From the NCBI GenBank assembly GCA_039908105.1, contig JAMOBI010000003.1, positions 1 to 64,000 on the forward strand: a DNA stretch of 64,000 nucleotides, given 5' to 3'. The position numbers were made by a program, and so were the translations under genes. The notes beneath the pieces are model-generated. The model was not told the origin of the DNA. It did not search any database and saw nothing but the letters and a program-made list of their open reading frames with translations. Position 1 is the first letter of the stretch. Each line of letters starts with the position of its first letter. The DNA is from Magnetaquiglobus sp039908105 (GTDB lineage: Bacteria > Pseudomonadota > Magnetococcia > Magnetococcales > Magnetaquicoccaceae). This document shows, piece by piece, positions 25,564 through 34,607 of this stretch.

Positions 25564-26997
25564 ATGTTCGATTCCCTCTCTGATCGCCTGGAAGCGGTCT
25601 TCAAGAAGCTCAAAGGTCAGGGTTCTCTCAACGAGAAGAACATCCGCGATGCCATGCGCGAGGTGCGCATGGCCCTGCTTGAGGCCGATGTTCATCTGGA
25701 TGTGGTCAAATCCTTCATCGCCCGGGTGCGTGAGAAGTCGCTGGGTCAGGAGGTGATGGGGTCGCTCACCCCCGGTCAGCAGGTGGTCCATCTGGTTCAC
25801 AAGGAGTTGATCCATGTGATGGGCGGGATCAACGAACGGTTGAATCTCGCCGCACAACCGCCGGTGGTGGTGCTGATGGTCGGCCTGCAAGGGTCGGGCA
25901 AGACCACCACCACCGCCAAGCTGGCCAAACGGCTGTTGGAAAAGGATCGCCGCAAACCGCTTCTGGCCTCGCTCGATGTCTATCGTCCGGCGGCCATGGA
26001 CCAGTTGGCCACGGTCGGCGCCTCGGTGGGTGCCAAGGTGATGCCCACCTCGCCGGGCGAGGATCCGCGCGAGATTGCCAAACGGGCCTTGCAGACCGCC
26101 CGCACCGGCGGCTACGACGTGCTGCTGCTCGATACCGCCGGGCGGCTGCATGTCGATGCCGAGTTGATGAACGAACTGGTTGATGTCGCGGAGCTGGTCA
26201 AGCCCACGGAGATCCTGCTGGTGGTCGACTCGATGACCGGTCAGGACGCGGTCAACGTGGCACGCAACTTCGACGAGAAACTCACCCTGACCGGCGTGAT
26301 CCTCACCAAGACCGATGGTGACGCGCGCGGCGGCGCGGCGTTGTCGGTGCGCCATGTCACCGGCAAGCCGATCAAATTTCTGGGGACCGGCGAAACGATG
26401 GACGGGTTGGAACCGTTCCACCCGGACCGGGTTGCCTCGCGCATCCTCGGCATGGGCGACATCCTGTCGCTGGTCGAAAACGTGATGGAGAAGGTTGATC
26501 TCAAGGAGACCTCCCAATTACAAGAGAAACTGCTCTCCTCAAGCTTTACCCTGGAGGATTTTCTCGGGCAGATGCGGCAGATCAAGAAGATGGGTCCGTT
26601 GGGGGATATCATGGCGATGATCCCCGGGGTCAAGCAGGCGATGAAGGGGCGTGACATGGCGGTCGACGAACGTCATCTGCGCCGGGTCGAGGCGATCATC
26701 CTGTCGATGACCCCGACCGAGCGGCGCAAGCATCAGATCATCAACGCCTCGCGAAAAAAACGCATCGCCATGGGTTCCGGCACCACGGTCCAGGAGGTGA
26801 ATCAACTGTTGAAGCAGTTCATCCAGACCCAGACCTTGATGAAACGGTTCGGCAAGCTCGGCAACAAGGGGTTCCTGCGCGGCTTTCCCGGCCTGGGCGG
26901 CGGCGGTGGTTTTCCGGGTCTGGGTGGCGGCGGTGGGGGTGGGTTTCCGGGAGCGGGACTCTTCGGAGGGGGCAACAAACCGCCGGGATTGCCGTGA
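25564..26997 (+). CDS. ffh: Signal recognition particle protein Ffh (SRP54)
   Basis: SRP GTPase that, with 4.5S RNA and FtsY, targets nascent membrane proteins. 477 residues: N domain, G domain with G1 GLQGSGKTTTTAKLA near 107, DTAGRLHVD, TKTDGDARGG, and the Met-rich M domain (MRQIKKMGPLGDIMAMIPG). The C-terminus is an unusual tail of about 40 residues rich in Gly and Phe/Pro (repeats of PGLGGGGG), longer than the common Ffh tail. The stop overlaps the next gene's GTG. Confidence 0.97.
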   Translation: MFDSLSDRLEAVFKKLKGQGSLNEKNIRDAMREVRMALLEADVHLDVVKSFIARVREKSLGQEVMGSLTPGQQVVHLVHKELIHVMGGINERLNLAAQPPVVVLMVGLQGSGKTTTTAKLAKRLLEKDRRKPLLASLDVYRPAAMDQLATVGASVGAKVMPTSPGEDPREIAKRALQTARTGGYDVLLLDTAGRLHVDAELMNELVDVAELVKPTEILLVVDSMTGQDAVNVARNFDEKLTLTGVILTKTDGDARGGAALSVRHVTGKPIKFLGTGETMDGLEPFHPDRVASRILGMGDILSLVENVMEKVDLKETSQLQEKLLSSSFTLEDFLGQMRQIKKMGPLGDIMAMIPGVKQAMKGRDMAVDERHLRRVEAIILSMTPTERRKHQIINASRKKRIAMGSGTTVQEVNQLLKQFIQTQTLMKRFGKLGNKGFLRGFPGLGGGGGFPGLGGGGGGGFPGAGLFGGGNKPPGLP

Positions 26998-27977
26998 TCA
27001 CCGGGGAACCGGGCGATGGCAGCGCTGGTCTGAAGGGGTTGGAGGGGAGTCGCTCCCAGTACGACACCACGCTCAAGGATCTGTTCACCGATCCGCCGCA
27101 GCGTTTGCTGCATTTATTGGTAGGCACGCGCGCTGTCCGGCATCTGCCGGTCGAGATCGCGCAGACCGGCAAGTGGATTCCGGATCTGTTGTTTTTGATG
27201 GAAGATGACTCCGTGCTCCATCTGGAGTTGCAATCGACCTCGGAGTCGATGGCGTGGCGCATGTTGATCTATTATGCCTGGATCCGGCAGCGTTACCCGG
27301 TGTATCCATTGATCCAGAAGGTGTTGTACGTTGGAGAGAAACCGTGGCGGGGGAGAGCTACCATCCAGGAGCCGGCACTGCGATTTCACCATGAGGTGGT
27401 GGATATCCGGGCGATCGACTGTCGGGAGTTGCTGGCCAGTCCACTGCTGGAGGAGAATATTCTCGCGGTGCTGTGTGGCATGGAGCAGGAGCGTCAGACG
27501 GTGCGCGGGATTTTGCAACGGGTTGCAGAGTTGCCACCCAAGCAGAGGGGCGATGCGCTGACCAAATTGTTGATGCTGTCGCGCCTGCGCCGCTTGGAAA
27601 CGACCGTCTATGAGGAGAGTCATGAGATGCCGCTGACGTTCAATATCATGGAAAACGATGTGTTGCGTCCGATCTTTCTTGCGGCTATGGAGGAGACGGC
27701 GCGGCAGAATCTTCTGAAAGGTGAGGAAAAAGGGTTTCAGGAGGGTCGCCAGGAGGGTCGCCAGGAGGGTCGCCAGGAGGGTCGCCAGGAGGGTCTTCTG
27801 ATCGGTGAGCGGGAAAGAGGGGTGCGTGTGCTGATCCGTCTGCTGGAACGTCGCTTTGGCGCGTTGTCGGAAGCGGATGTCGAGCGGATTCGTGCAGCGG
27901 AACTCGACCGGCTGGAGGTGTGGACCGATCGGCTGTTGGACGCAGCCACGCTTGTCGAGGTGTTTGCCGACTCTTGA
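26994..27977 (+). CDS. Rpn/PD-(D/E)XK nuclease-family (transposase_31-like) protein
   Basis: 327 residues. The N-terminal domain has the PD-(D/E)XK arrangement with an E-x-Q variant: Asp64 in WIPDLLFLM and Glu78/Gln80 in LHLELQS, followed by the YYAWIRQRYP helix, typical of Rpn recombination-promoting nucleases and DUF4351-type proteins. The C-terminus holds a short tandem repeat EGRQ (five times) and ends with a helical RRFGALSEADVERIRAAEL segment like DUF4351. The start GTG overlaps the ffh stop by 4 bp. These proteins act in RecA-independent DNA rearrangement in E. coli; a role here is inference. Confidence 0.82.
   Translation: MITGEPGDGSAGLKGLEGSRSQYDTTLKDLFTDPPQRLLHLLVGTRAVRHLPVEIAQTGKWIPDLLFLMEDDSVLHLELQSTSESMAWRMLIYYAWIRQRYPVYPLIQKVLYVGEKPWRGRATIQEPALRFHHEVVDIRAIDCRELLASPLLEENILAVLCGMEQERQTVRGILQRVAELPPKQRGDALTKLLMLSRLRRLETTVYEESHEMPLTFNIMENDVLRPIFLAAMEETARQNLLKGEEKGFQEGRQEGRQEGRQEGRQEGLLIGERERGVRVLIRLLERRFGALSEADVERIRAAELDRLEVWTDRLLDAATLVEVFADS
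27741..27788 (+). repeat. Four tandem 12-bp coding repeats
   Basis: GAGGGTCGCCAG is repeated exactly four times plus a partial fifth, encoding EGRQ. The unit is a multiple of three, so copy-number slippage would keep the frame. Confidence 0.9.
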
Positions 27978-28120
27978 CGGGTTGGGGAATCGCGGGTTTG
28001 GCTTTACTTGAGAAGATTCTTGTGGGAAAATGTACGATTTATCCGGTCGTCCGTCGATTGGAAGCAGAATATCCGGAGCAGGGGTTGGCGTTCGGACACT
28101 GAATGAGGAGTATGCGAGCC

Positions 28121-29242
28121 ATGGCTTGGAACGACAATGGTGGCAATCAGGGCCCATGGGGTCCGGGCGGCGGTGTATCACCGCAACCACCGGATATCGA
28201 TCAGATCGTCCGGATCATGCGGGAGCGGTTCGGTAACCGCAATCCATTCGCAAAGGTCTGGCCGTTCGTGCTCGTGTTGGGGCTTGTGGTATGGATGGCC
28301 ACTGGCATCTATGTGGTCGGACCGGACGAGAATGGCGTGGTGTTGCGTTTCGGGCGACATGTGGAGACCACCGGTCCCGGACCCCATTGGCGTCTGCCCT
28401 ATCCGATCGCTACGGTGCTCACCCCGAAGGTGACCAAGGTGGAGCGCATCGAGATCGGCTACCGGACCCGTTCGCGCGGCGGCGATGGCCGTACGACCGG
28501 AGACGAGGTGGACGTGCCCGCCGAGTCGTTGATGCTGACCGGCGATGAGAACATTATCGATATTGACATGAGCGTGCAGTATCGCATCAAGGATGGGGGT
28601 GCGGCCAATTATCTGTTTAATCTGCGCAATCCATCGGCCGATCGCCACAAGGTGGTGCGTGACGCGGCGGAGTCGGCGATTCGTCAGGTGATCGGTCGCA
28701 ATGAGATCGACAGCGCCTTGACCGCTGGCAAGGAGAAGATCCAGTCCGACTCCAAGCAGATGATGCAGAAGATTCTCGACAGCTACAACAGCGGCATTCT
28801 GATCGTCACGGTGCAGTTGCAGAAGGTGTCGCCGCCACCCGAGGTGGTGCATGCCTTCAAGGATGTGGCCAGCGCAAGAGAGGATCGCGAACGGGCGATC
28901 AACGAGGCGCAGGGCTACGCCAACGACATTCTGCCCAAGGCCAAGGGCGAGGCGGCCAAGCTGATTCAGGAGGCTGAGGGGTATCGTGCCGCCAAGGTGA
29001 CCCGTTCCGAGGGTGATGTGCATCGCTACGAAGCGATTCTGAAGGAGTATGAGAAGGCCAGGGCGATCACCGAGACCCGGCTTTATCTTGAATCCATGGA
29101 AGAGGTGATGAGCGGGGTCAACAAGGTGATCATCGATCCGCGCGCTGGACACAATCTGCTCCCCTATTTGCCGATTCCGGTGCCGAGTGGCATGCGGGGC
29201 GGACGGGGTGAGGCCCCTGCGGGCAAGGGAGATGCGCCATGA
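28121..29242 (+). CDS. hflK: Membrane protease modulator HflK
   Basis: SPFH/prohibitin-domain protein that with HflC encloses and modulates the FtsH protease. 373 residues. A Gly/Pro-rich N-terminus (GGNQGPWGPGGGV), one transmembrane helix near 45-65 (PFVLVLGLVVWMATGIYVVG), then the SPFH domain (ENGVVLRFGRHVETTGPGPH ... ) and a long coil (REDRERAINEAQGYANDIL). Start at 28121 because GAGGAG lies 10 bp upstream; two ATGs just before (28103, 28112) are alternatives. The stop overlaps hflC by 4 bp. Confidence 0.95.
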   Translation: MAWNDNGGNQGPWGPGGGVSPQPPDIDQIVRIMRERFGNRNPFAKVWPFVLVLGLVVWMATGIYVVGPDENGVVLRFGRHVETTGPGPHWRLPYPIATVLTPKVTKVERIEIGYRTRSRGGDGRTTGDEVDVPAESLMLTGDENIIDIDMSVQYRIKDGGAANYLFNLRNPSADRHKVVRDAAESAIRQVIGRNEIDSALTAGKEKIQSDSKQMMQKILDSYNSGILIVTVQLQKVSPPPEVVHAFKDVASAREDRERAINEAQGYANDILPKAKGEAAKLIQEAEGYRAAKVTRSEGDVHRYEAILKEYEKARAITETRLYLESMEEVMSGVNKVIIDPRAGHNLLPYLPIPVPSGMRGGRGEAPAGKGDAP

Positions 29243-30114
29243 ACAAGAATCTCTCTCTGGGGATTTCGCTCGTGGGTTTGGCGTTGCTTGTGATCGCCAC
29301 GCAGTCGGTTTATACCGTGGTGCAGTGGCGTCAGGCGCTGGTGGTGCAGTTGGGGAAACCGGTCGAACCGGCCATCAGCGAACCGGGTCTGCACTTCAAG
29401 ATTCCGTTCTTGCAAGAAGTTCATTTTTTCGACCGTCGCTTGCTGGAGTTTGATCAGGAGCCGCAGGAGATTCTGTCGGCGGACAAGAAGAATCTCAAAG
29501 TGGACAGCTATTCGCGTTGGCGCATTGTCGATCCTTTGAAGTTCTTTCAGACCGTGCGCGATGAGAACGGTGCTGCTGACCGGCTCAACGACATCATCTA
29601 CTCCAACATCCGCGAGGTGCTGGGGCAGTTCACCATGATGGAGATCGTCTCGGCCTCGCGCTCGGATCTGACGCAGCGCATCCGCGAACAGACCAATGTC
29701 CAGGCCAACAAGTACGGCATTGAGATCATCGACGTGCGCATCAAGCGAACCGATCTGCCGGTGGAGAACTCCAAGGCGGTTTTTCGGCGCATGCAGACCG
29801 AACGCGAGCGTCAGGCCAAGCAGTACCGTGCCCAGGGTGAGGAGGAGGCGGTGAAAATCCGCTCCAAGGCGGCGCGTGAGCGGGAGGTGATGCTGGCCGA
29901 AGCCTACAAGTCGGCCCAGGAGATCCGCGGTGCGGGGGATGCTGAGGCGACGAAGATCTACGCCGATGCCTATCAGAAGGATCCGCGCTTCTTCGAGTTC
30001 ACCCGTTCGTTGGAGGCGTATGCCAAATCCATGGGCAAGGATTCGACTACTGTGGTGTTGGAGCCCTCGGGATTTTATCGTTTCTTGCAGGGAGCGGCTC
30101 CAGCGGCCCGTTAG
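29239..30114 (+). CDS. hflC: Membrane protease modulator HflC
   Basis: 291 residues. N-terminal anchor helix (LGISLVGLALLVIATQSVY), SPFH domain (QALVVQLGKPVEPAISEPGL), and the coil with ERERQAKQYRAQGEEEAVKI that is characteristic of HflC. Partner of HflK; together they regulate FtsH degradation of membrane proteins. The ATGA overlap with hflK and 12-bp gap to the DUF2065 gene place it in one operon. Confidence 0.96.
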   Translation: MNKNLSLGISLVGLALLVIATQSVYTVVQWRQALVVQLGKPVEPAISEPGLHFKIPFLQEVHFFDRRLLEFDQEPQEILSADKKNLKVDSYSRWRIVDPLKFFQTVRDENGAADRLNDIIYSNIREVLGQFTMMEIVSASRSDLTQRIREQTNVQANKYGIEIIDVRIKRTDLPVENSKAVFRRMQTERERQAKQYRAQGEEEAVKIRSKAAREREVMLAEAYKSAQEIRGAGDAEATKIYADAYQKDPRFFEFTRSLEAYAKSMGKDSTTVVLEPSGFYRFLQGAAPAAR

Positions 30115-30126
30115 ATCGAGGACGGC

Positions 30127-30312
30127 ATGAAGGATTTTTTGAGCGTCATCGGCATGGTGCTGATTTTGGAAGGAGTTCCCTATTTTCTGGCACCGGAACG
30201 GATGCGGCGCTGGGTGGTGGCGATCGCCGAGTTGCCGGATGGCGTGTTGCGTCGTACCGGATTTTTGCTCATGGCGCTTGGTTTGTGGCTGATCTATCTG
30301 GCGCGGGGATAG
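30127..30312 (+). CDS. DUF2065 small membrane protein (YjeT family)
   Basis: 61 residues with two hydrophobic helices (SVIGMVLILEGVPYFLAP and RTGFLLMALGLWLIYLARG) and the conserved PERMRRW loop between them. This family regularly follows hflC in proteobacteria, as here (12 bp). Function unknown. Confidence 0.88.
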   Translation: MKDFLSVIGMVLILEGVPYFLAPERMRRWVVAIAELPDGVLRRTGFLLMALGLWLIYLARG

Positions 30313-30314
30313 AG

Positions 30315-30938
30315 ATGGAGTCGGATTGGCAGGGAGAGGATCGATCCGGGAGTGTTTCTGCTCCTCCGTGGCATCGGATTGGCGATCCACCCCGGCGTCT
30401 GGGTGGGGTGAACCTGGATCTGCCCCAGCTTATGCATCGTGCCGTGCCATGGCAGGCTGTCGGGGTGCTGGCGCCAGAGGATTTCGAGTCGCTGGATGAG
30501 GCCGGGGAGCTGCAAGGGGTGGTCGAGGTGCTGCTTGAGGCCAGGCCGATCCGTCAGGAGGGTCGGATGGTGGCCCGCGTCCATGGTCATCTGCGCGGAC
30601 GGATGCAATTGAGCTGCGTGCGCTGCCTGGGCCAATTCGACTGGCCGGTTGAGGCCGGAATCGAGGCGGTTTTTGCGCTCGGGAGCGATCCGGCAGCCAA
30701 AAACCGCAATTGGCGCATTGAGGGGGATGTGGAGTATCTGCCCGATGGGGTGATCGAGATCCGCCATCTGGTCGAAGAGGAGTTGTTGTTGGCCCTGCCC
30801 ATGAATCCGATTTGCGTCTCGGAGTGTGCCGGATTGTGTGCAGGGTGTGGGGCGGATTTGAATCGCGCCCCTTGCAGTTGCCGGAAGAGCGAGCCGAATG
30901 GCCCGTTTGCGGCGTTGAAGGTGTTGCAATCGACATGA
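30315..30938 (+). CDS. yceD: YceD/DUF177 protein (23S rRNA accumulation)
   Basis: 207 residues. It contains CVRCLGQFDWPVEA in the middle and the C-terminal pattern CAGLCAGCGADLN followed by CSC, the cysteine layout of the YceD family. YceD is needed for normal 23S rRNA levels and is nearly always followed by rpmF, as seen here (84 bp). I start at the ATG at 30315, 2 bp after the DUF2065 stop. Confidence 0.9.
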   Translation: MESDWQGEDRSGSVSAPPWHRIGDPPRRLGGVNLDLPQLMHRAVPWQAVGVLAPEDFESLDEAGELQGVVEVLLEARPIRQEGRMVARVHGHLRGRMQLSCVRCLGQFDWPVEAGIEAVFALGSDPAAKNRNWRIEGDVEYLPDGVIEIRHLVEEELLLALPMNPICVSECAGLCAGCGADLNRAPCSCRKSEPNGPFAALKVLQST

Positions 30939-31022
30939 AAGCTTGAAAACGAGGCCTGCCTGGACGCGGAAGGATCGTCTTTTAAGAATACCACGTTGGC
31001 TTGATTTCGAAGGAGAATACCC

Positions 31023-31202
31023 ATGGCTGTACCAAAAAAGAAAATTTCCTCCGCGCGCGGCGGTATGCGTCGTTCACACAATGCCCTGACCCCGCCGGCA
31101 TTGTCGCTTTGCCCCAACTGCCAGGAGCCGCGCCCTCCGCACAAGGTGTGTCCGCACTGCGGTTGGTACAAGGGACGCGAGGTTGTGGCGGTGAAGGAGT
31201 AA
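31023..31202 (+). CDS. rpmF: 50S ribosomal protein L32
   Basis: 59 residues beginning MAVPKKKISSARGGMRRSHN, an unmistakable L32 start, with the zinc-ribbon cysteines CPNCQEPRPPHKVCPHCGWY. GAAGGAGA precedes the ATG. It sits between yceD and plsX, the standard proteobacterial order. The four-cysteine (zinc-binding) form is retained. Confidence 0.96.
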   Translation: MAVPKKKISSARGGMRRSHNALTPPALSLCPNCQEPRPPHKVCPHCGWYKGREVVAVKE

Positions 31203-31236
31203 TCGGCGCGGGCGCCTCATGAGGGGATGAGCGAGC

Positions 31237-32304
31237 GTGACCATTCGCATTGCACTGGATGCCATGGGGGGCGACAAGGCCCCCTCGGCCCCGATTGAGG
31301 GTGCTGTCCTGGCTTTGGGAGAGCATCCCGAGTGCGCGTTTACTCTGGTGGGACAGGTTGAGGTGATCCACGCCGAATTGGCGCGCATCGGTGCGGATTC
31401 AGGACGATTCCTCATCCATCCGGCCAGTGAGGTGGTCGGCATGGCGGAGAAGCCTTCGGTTGCATTGCGCACCAAGAAGGACTCCTCGATACGCGTGGGC
31501 GCCAACCTGGTCAAGAGCGGGGAGGTGGATGCCTTCGTCTCCTCGGGCAATACCGGGGCGCTCATGGCGACCGCGCGCTATGTGTTGAAGACCCTGCCGG
31601 GTGTCGATCGGCCAGCCATCATGGCGGTCATGCCTTCGATCACCGGTCAGACCTTGATGCTCGATGTGGGCGCCAATGTTGACTGCACGGCGGATCATCT
31701 CTGTCAGTTCGCCCTGATGGGTCGGGTTTACGCTTCGGCGGTGATGGGTCTGAAGAACCCGAAGATCGGTCTGTTGAACATCGGCGAGGAGGAGATCAAG
31801 GGCAACGAGGTGGTCAAAGTTGCCGGTGAGCGGCTCAAGTCTGAAGGTGGCAAGGGGTTCATTGGCAACGTCGAGGCCTCGGAGATCTTTACCGGGGGGG
31901 TGGATGTGGTGGTGTGCGACGGATTCGTCGGCAATGTGCTTTTGAAGACCACCGAGGGAATGGCGCGCATGTTGACCCATTTCCTCAAAGAGGCCTTCAG
32001 CGCATCAATCTGGACCAAACTGGGCTATCTGGCTGCCCGCCCCCCGATGAACGTGTTTCGTTCCCGGGTCGATCCGCGCAAGTATAATGGCGCGATTTTG
32101 TTGGGACTCAATGGCATTGTGGTCAAGAGTCACGGTTCGGCGGATGCCTTTGCCTTCAGTCGCGCCATTGGTGTGGCTGTGGATCTGGCTGCCAATCGCG
32201 TCAACGAGAAGATTCGCCGTGACATCGCGGCACATGCCGCTACCGCCGGCGTCACCAACGCTTGCGACACCGGCAACGGGGGAGAACAGGCATGTCCAGG
32301 TTGA
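31237..32304 (+). CDS. plsX: Phosphate acyltransferase PlsX
   Basis: Makes acyl-phosphate from acyl-ACP for phospholipid synthesis; peripheral inner-membrane enzyme. 355 residues. Motifs: IALDAMGGDKAPSAPIEGA at the N-terminus, SSGNTGALMATARYVLKTL, GANVDCTADHL and FVGNVLLKTTEG. Starts with GTG preceded by GAGGGG. Overlaps fabH by 13 bp, the usual plsX-fabH coupling. Confidence 0.96.
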   Translation: MTIRIALDAMGGDKAPSAPIEGAVLALGEHPECAFTLVGQVEVIHAELARIGADSGRFLIHPASEVVGMAEKPSVALRTKKDSSIRVGANLVKSGEVDAFVSSGNTGALMATARYVLKTLPGVDRPAIMAVMPSITGQTLMLDVGANVDCTADHLCQFALMGRVYASAVMGLKNPKIGLLNIGEEEIKGNEVVKVAGERLKSEGGKGFIGNVEASEIFTGGVDVVVCDGFVGNVLLKTTEGMARMLTHFLKEAFSASIWTKLGYLAARPPMNVFRSRVDPRKYNGAILLGLNGIVVKSHGSADAFAFSRAIGVAVDLAANRVNEKIRRDIAAHAATAGVTNACDTGNGGEQACPG

Positions 32305-33275
32305 GAGCCCGCATCATCGGAACCGGTTCTTATCTTCCGGAAAAACGGCTCACCAATCACGATCTGGCCCGGATGGTCGATACCTCGGACGAATGGATTT
32401 TTTCGCGTACCGGCATTCGGGAACGACGCATCGCAGCTGTTGGGGAGTACACCTCGGATCTGGCGGTCCAGGCTTCTCGTCGGGCGATCTTGGCTGCGGG
32501 GATTGATCCTGAGACCATCAATCTGATCATCGTGGCCACGACCACGCCGGACCTGATTTTTCCCTCCACCGCTTCGATTGTGCAGCACAAATTGGGACTC
32601 TCAGCCACGCGCATGCCGGCCTTTGACGTGCAGGCGGTGTGTGCCGGATTTCTGCATGCGCTCTCCATTGCCGATCAGTTCATCCGTGCCGGCAGTTGTT
32701 GGCGGGTGTTGGTGATTGGAGCCGAGACCGCCTCGCGCATTCTTGACTGGAGCGATCGCGGCACTTGTATCCTGTTCGGCGATGGGGCAGGGGCGGTGCT
32801 GCTTGAGGCAGAGTTGGACAGTGAGCGGGGAATCCTTTCGACCCATCTGCATGCCGATGGTTCGCAGCTCGATTTGTTGCTCACCGATGGGGGGATTTCG
32901 TGTGGTCCGGCACCTGGCGGAGGCATGGGTGCGATCCGCATGCAGGGCAACGAGGTGTTCAAACAGGCGGTCAAGGCGATGGAGTCTTGCGTGGATGAGA
33001 CGCTGGTGGCCAATCAGATCGTCAAGGAGCAGGTGGACTGGCTGGTGCCGCATCAGGCCAATATCCGCATCATTCAGAGCATGGCCAAACGGTTGGGCAT
33101 GTCGATGGATCGGGTGGCGGTGACGGTCGATCGGCATGGCAACACCTCGGCGGCGAGTGTACCGTTGGCGCTTGATGAGGTGGTGCGGGCTGGATTGATT
33201 CAGGCAGGTCAGCGGGTGATGATGGTGGCTTTTGGAGGCGGATTCACCTGGGGATCGGCGTTGGTGCGCTGGTGA
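32292..33275 (+). CDS. fabH: Beta-ketoacyl-ACP synthase III
   Basis: Condenses acetyl-CoA with malonyl-ACP to start fatty acid synthesis. 327 residues. The catalytic triad is visible: Cys117 in DVQAVCAGFLHAL, His near 257 in VPHQANIRI, Asn near 287 in HGNTSAASV. The N-terminal IIGTGSYLPEKRLTN and WIFSRTGIRER motifs are typical. Translationally coupled to plsX. Confidence 0.96.
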   Translation: MSRLRARIIGTGSYLPEKRLTNHDLARMVDTSDEWIFSRTGIRERRIAAVGEYTSDLAVQASRRAILAAGIDPETINLIIVATTTPDLIFPSTASIVQHKLGLSATRMPAFDVQAVCAGFLHALSIADQFIRAGSCWRVLVIGAETASRILDWSDRGTCILFGDGAGAVLLEAELDSERGILSTHLHADGSQLDLLLTDGGISCGPAPGGGMGAIRMQGNEVFKQAVKAMESCVDETLVANQIVKEQVDWLVPHQANIRIIQSMAKRLGMSMDRVAVTVDRHGNTSAASVPLALDEVVRAGLIQAGQRVMMVAFGGGFTWGSALVRW

Positions 33276-33388
33276 GTCGAGAGTTTTGCAAGAGTCATCA
33301 TTCTGAATCGGTTGTGGTATTATGAAAGCATTTGAATGATTTAGGTTTTTTATTGTTGTGATCTTTTGGTTTTTTATTGTGGTTGGTT

Positions 33389-34243
33389 ATGGCTGCACAA
33401 TCTTCAGAAATCATCTTTCTTGGCCACTGTCCGGACCGCGTCGGCCTGGATGCCCGCATCACCGGTTTTTTTGCCGATGAGTTGTTCAATATTCTCGATC
33501 TCTCGCAGCACTCGGAACGGGGTCGTTTCTTCATCCGTATCGAAGGGAGCGAGGAGGGAGGCCCGCAATCGATTCAGACCTGGACCGAGAAGTTTTTCCC
33601 GATCGCCCGCGAGCTGGATATGGAATACTCCTTCCACGACCCGCTGGAGCGGTTGCGCGTGGTGATGTTCTGCTCCAAGACGCTGCCCTGTCCACTGGAG
33701 GTGATCTCACGCTGGTTGAGCGGTGAGATGCGCATCGATCTGCGCGCGGTGGTGAGCAATCACCTGGTGATCGAACCGATCATTCGCAAACTGGATCTGC
33801 CGTTTCATCACACCCCGACCACCGGTGATACCCATCTGTTCGAGCCGATGCAGCTGCGCATCATCGAACAGACTGCACCGGATCTGATCGTGCTGGCGCG
33901 CTACATGAAGATCCTCTCGGCCCGTTTTCTCGCCGAGGTGCGCACGCCGATCATCAACATCCACCACTCCTTCCTGCCCTCGTTCATCGGCAACGATCCC
34001 TACGAGCAGGCGTACCGGCGCGGTGTCAAGCTGATCGGTGCCACGGCGCACTTCGTCACCTGCGAGCTGGACGAAGGCCCGATCATCCATCAGGATGTGG
34101 TGCGCATCGGCCATCAGTTTTCCGTCTCGGACATGAAACAGGTGGGTGCGGACATCGAAAAGCAGGTGCTCGCCTCGGCGTTGCGCAAGTTCACCGAACG
34201 CAAGATCATCCAGTGGCAGGGTCGGACGGTGGTGTTTCACTGA
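33389..34243 (+). CDS. purU: Formyltetrahydrofolate deformylase
   Basis: Releases formate from 10-formyl-THF, balancing one-carbon pools and feeding PurT/PurN. 284 residues: N-terminal ACT domain (CPDRVGLDARITGFFAD), then the formyltransferase fold with NIHHSFLPSFIGNDPYEQAY and the catalytic DEGPIIHQDV. The ribosome site is poor (TTGGTT); the 110-bp region upstream is AT-rich and may hold its own promoter. Confidence 0.94.
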   Translation: MAAQSSEIIFLGHCPDRVGLDARITGFFADELFNILDLSQHSERGRFFIRIEGSEEGGPQSIQTWTEKFFPIARELDMEYSFHDPLERLRVVMFCSKTLPCPLEVISRWLSGEMRIDLRAVVSNHLVIEPIIRKLDLPFHHTPTTGDTHLFEPMQLRIIEQTAPDLIVLARYMKILSARFLAEVRTPIINIHHSFLPSFIGNDPYEQAYRRGVKLIGATAHFVTCELDEGPIIHQDVVRIGHQFSVSDMKQVGADIEKQVLASALRKFTERKIIQWQGRTVVFH

Positions 34244-34274
34244 CGGGTGGAGATGATTGCGGAACCAAACGATT

Positions 34275-34590
34275 GTGGGGGTCCGGGGGCGATCATCGTC
34301 CCCGGTAGGGGTTTGGGGACGAAGTCCCCAAGGTTTTGCTTTTGACTTTGGCGCGCTCTTGTAAGAAGCATTTTTCGCGTTTTTTGCGAAAAATGCGCCG
34401 CGCGCGGCCTTCGCCTGCTTCGTTTCCGTCTTTTGGAAACGAAGCAGGCAGCTTGCACACAGCATTGCGGATCAGGCTGTCAAATCAGCTTGGTTGATCC
34501 ACCAGGTTAACGTAAGGCGCCACCGAAACGCCCAGACCCGCTCTTTTTTGTACCAGTAAAAACCACATATTCCAAGCTGGATGCGGTTTA
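34275..34590 (+). repeat. Intergenic hairpin element, copy E10 (left arm B variant)
   Basis: Left arm B with changed but still pairing hairpins: CCGGGG...CCCCGG and TTGGGGAC/GTCCCCAA instead of CCAGGGGG/CCCCCTGG and CCAAGGGC/GCCCTTGG. Then the GCATTTTTCGC hairpin and a perfect variable stem GCCTGCTTCGTTTCC (34413-34427 with 34435-34449). After that come an inverted arm A2 fragment (GTCAAATCAGCTTGGTTGAT) and an inverted arm A1 ending GGATGCGGTTTA. A mosaic of three copies. Confidence 0.82.
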
Positions 34591-34607
34591 AAACCCAACC
34601 CGTCCCC

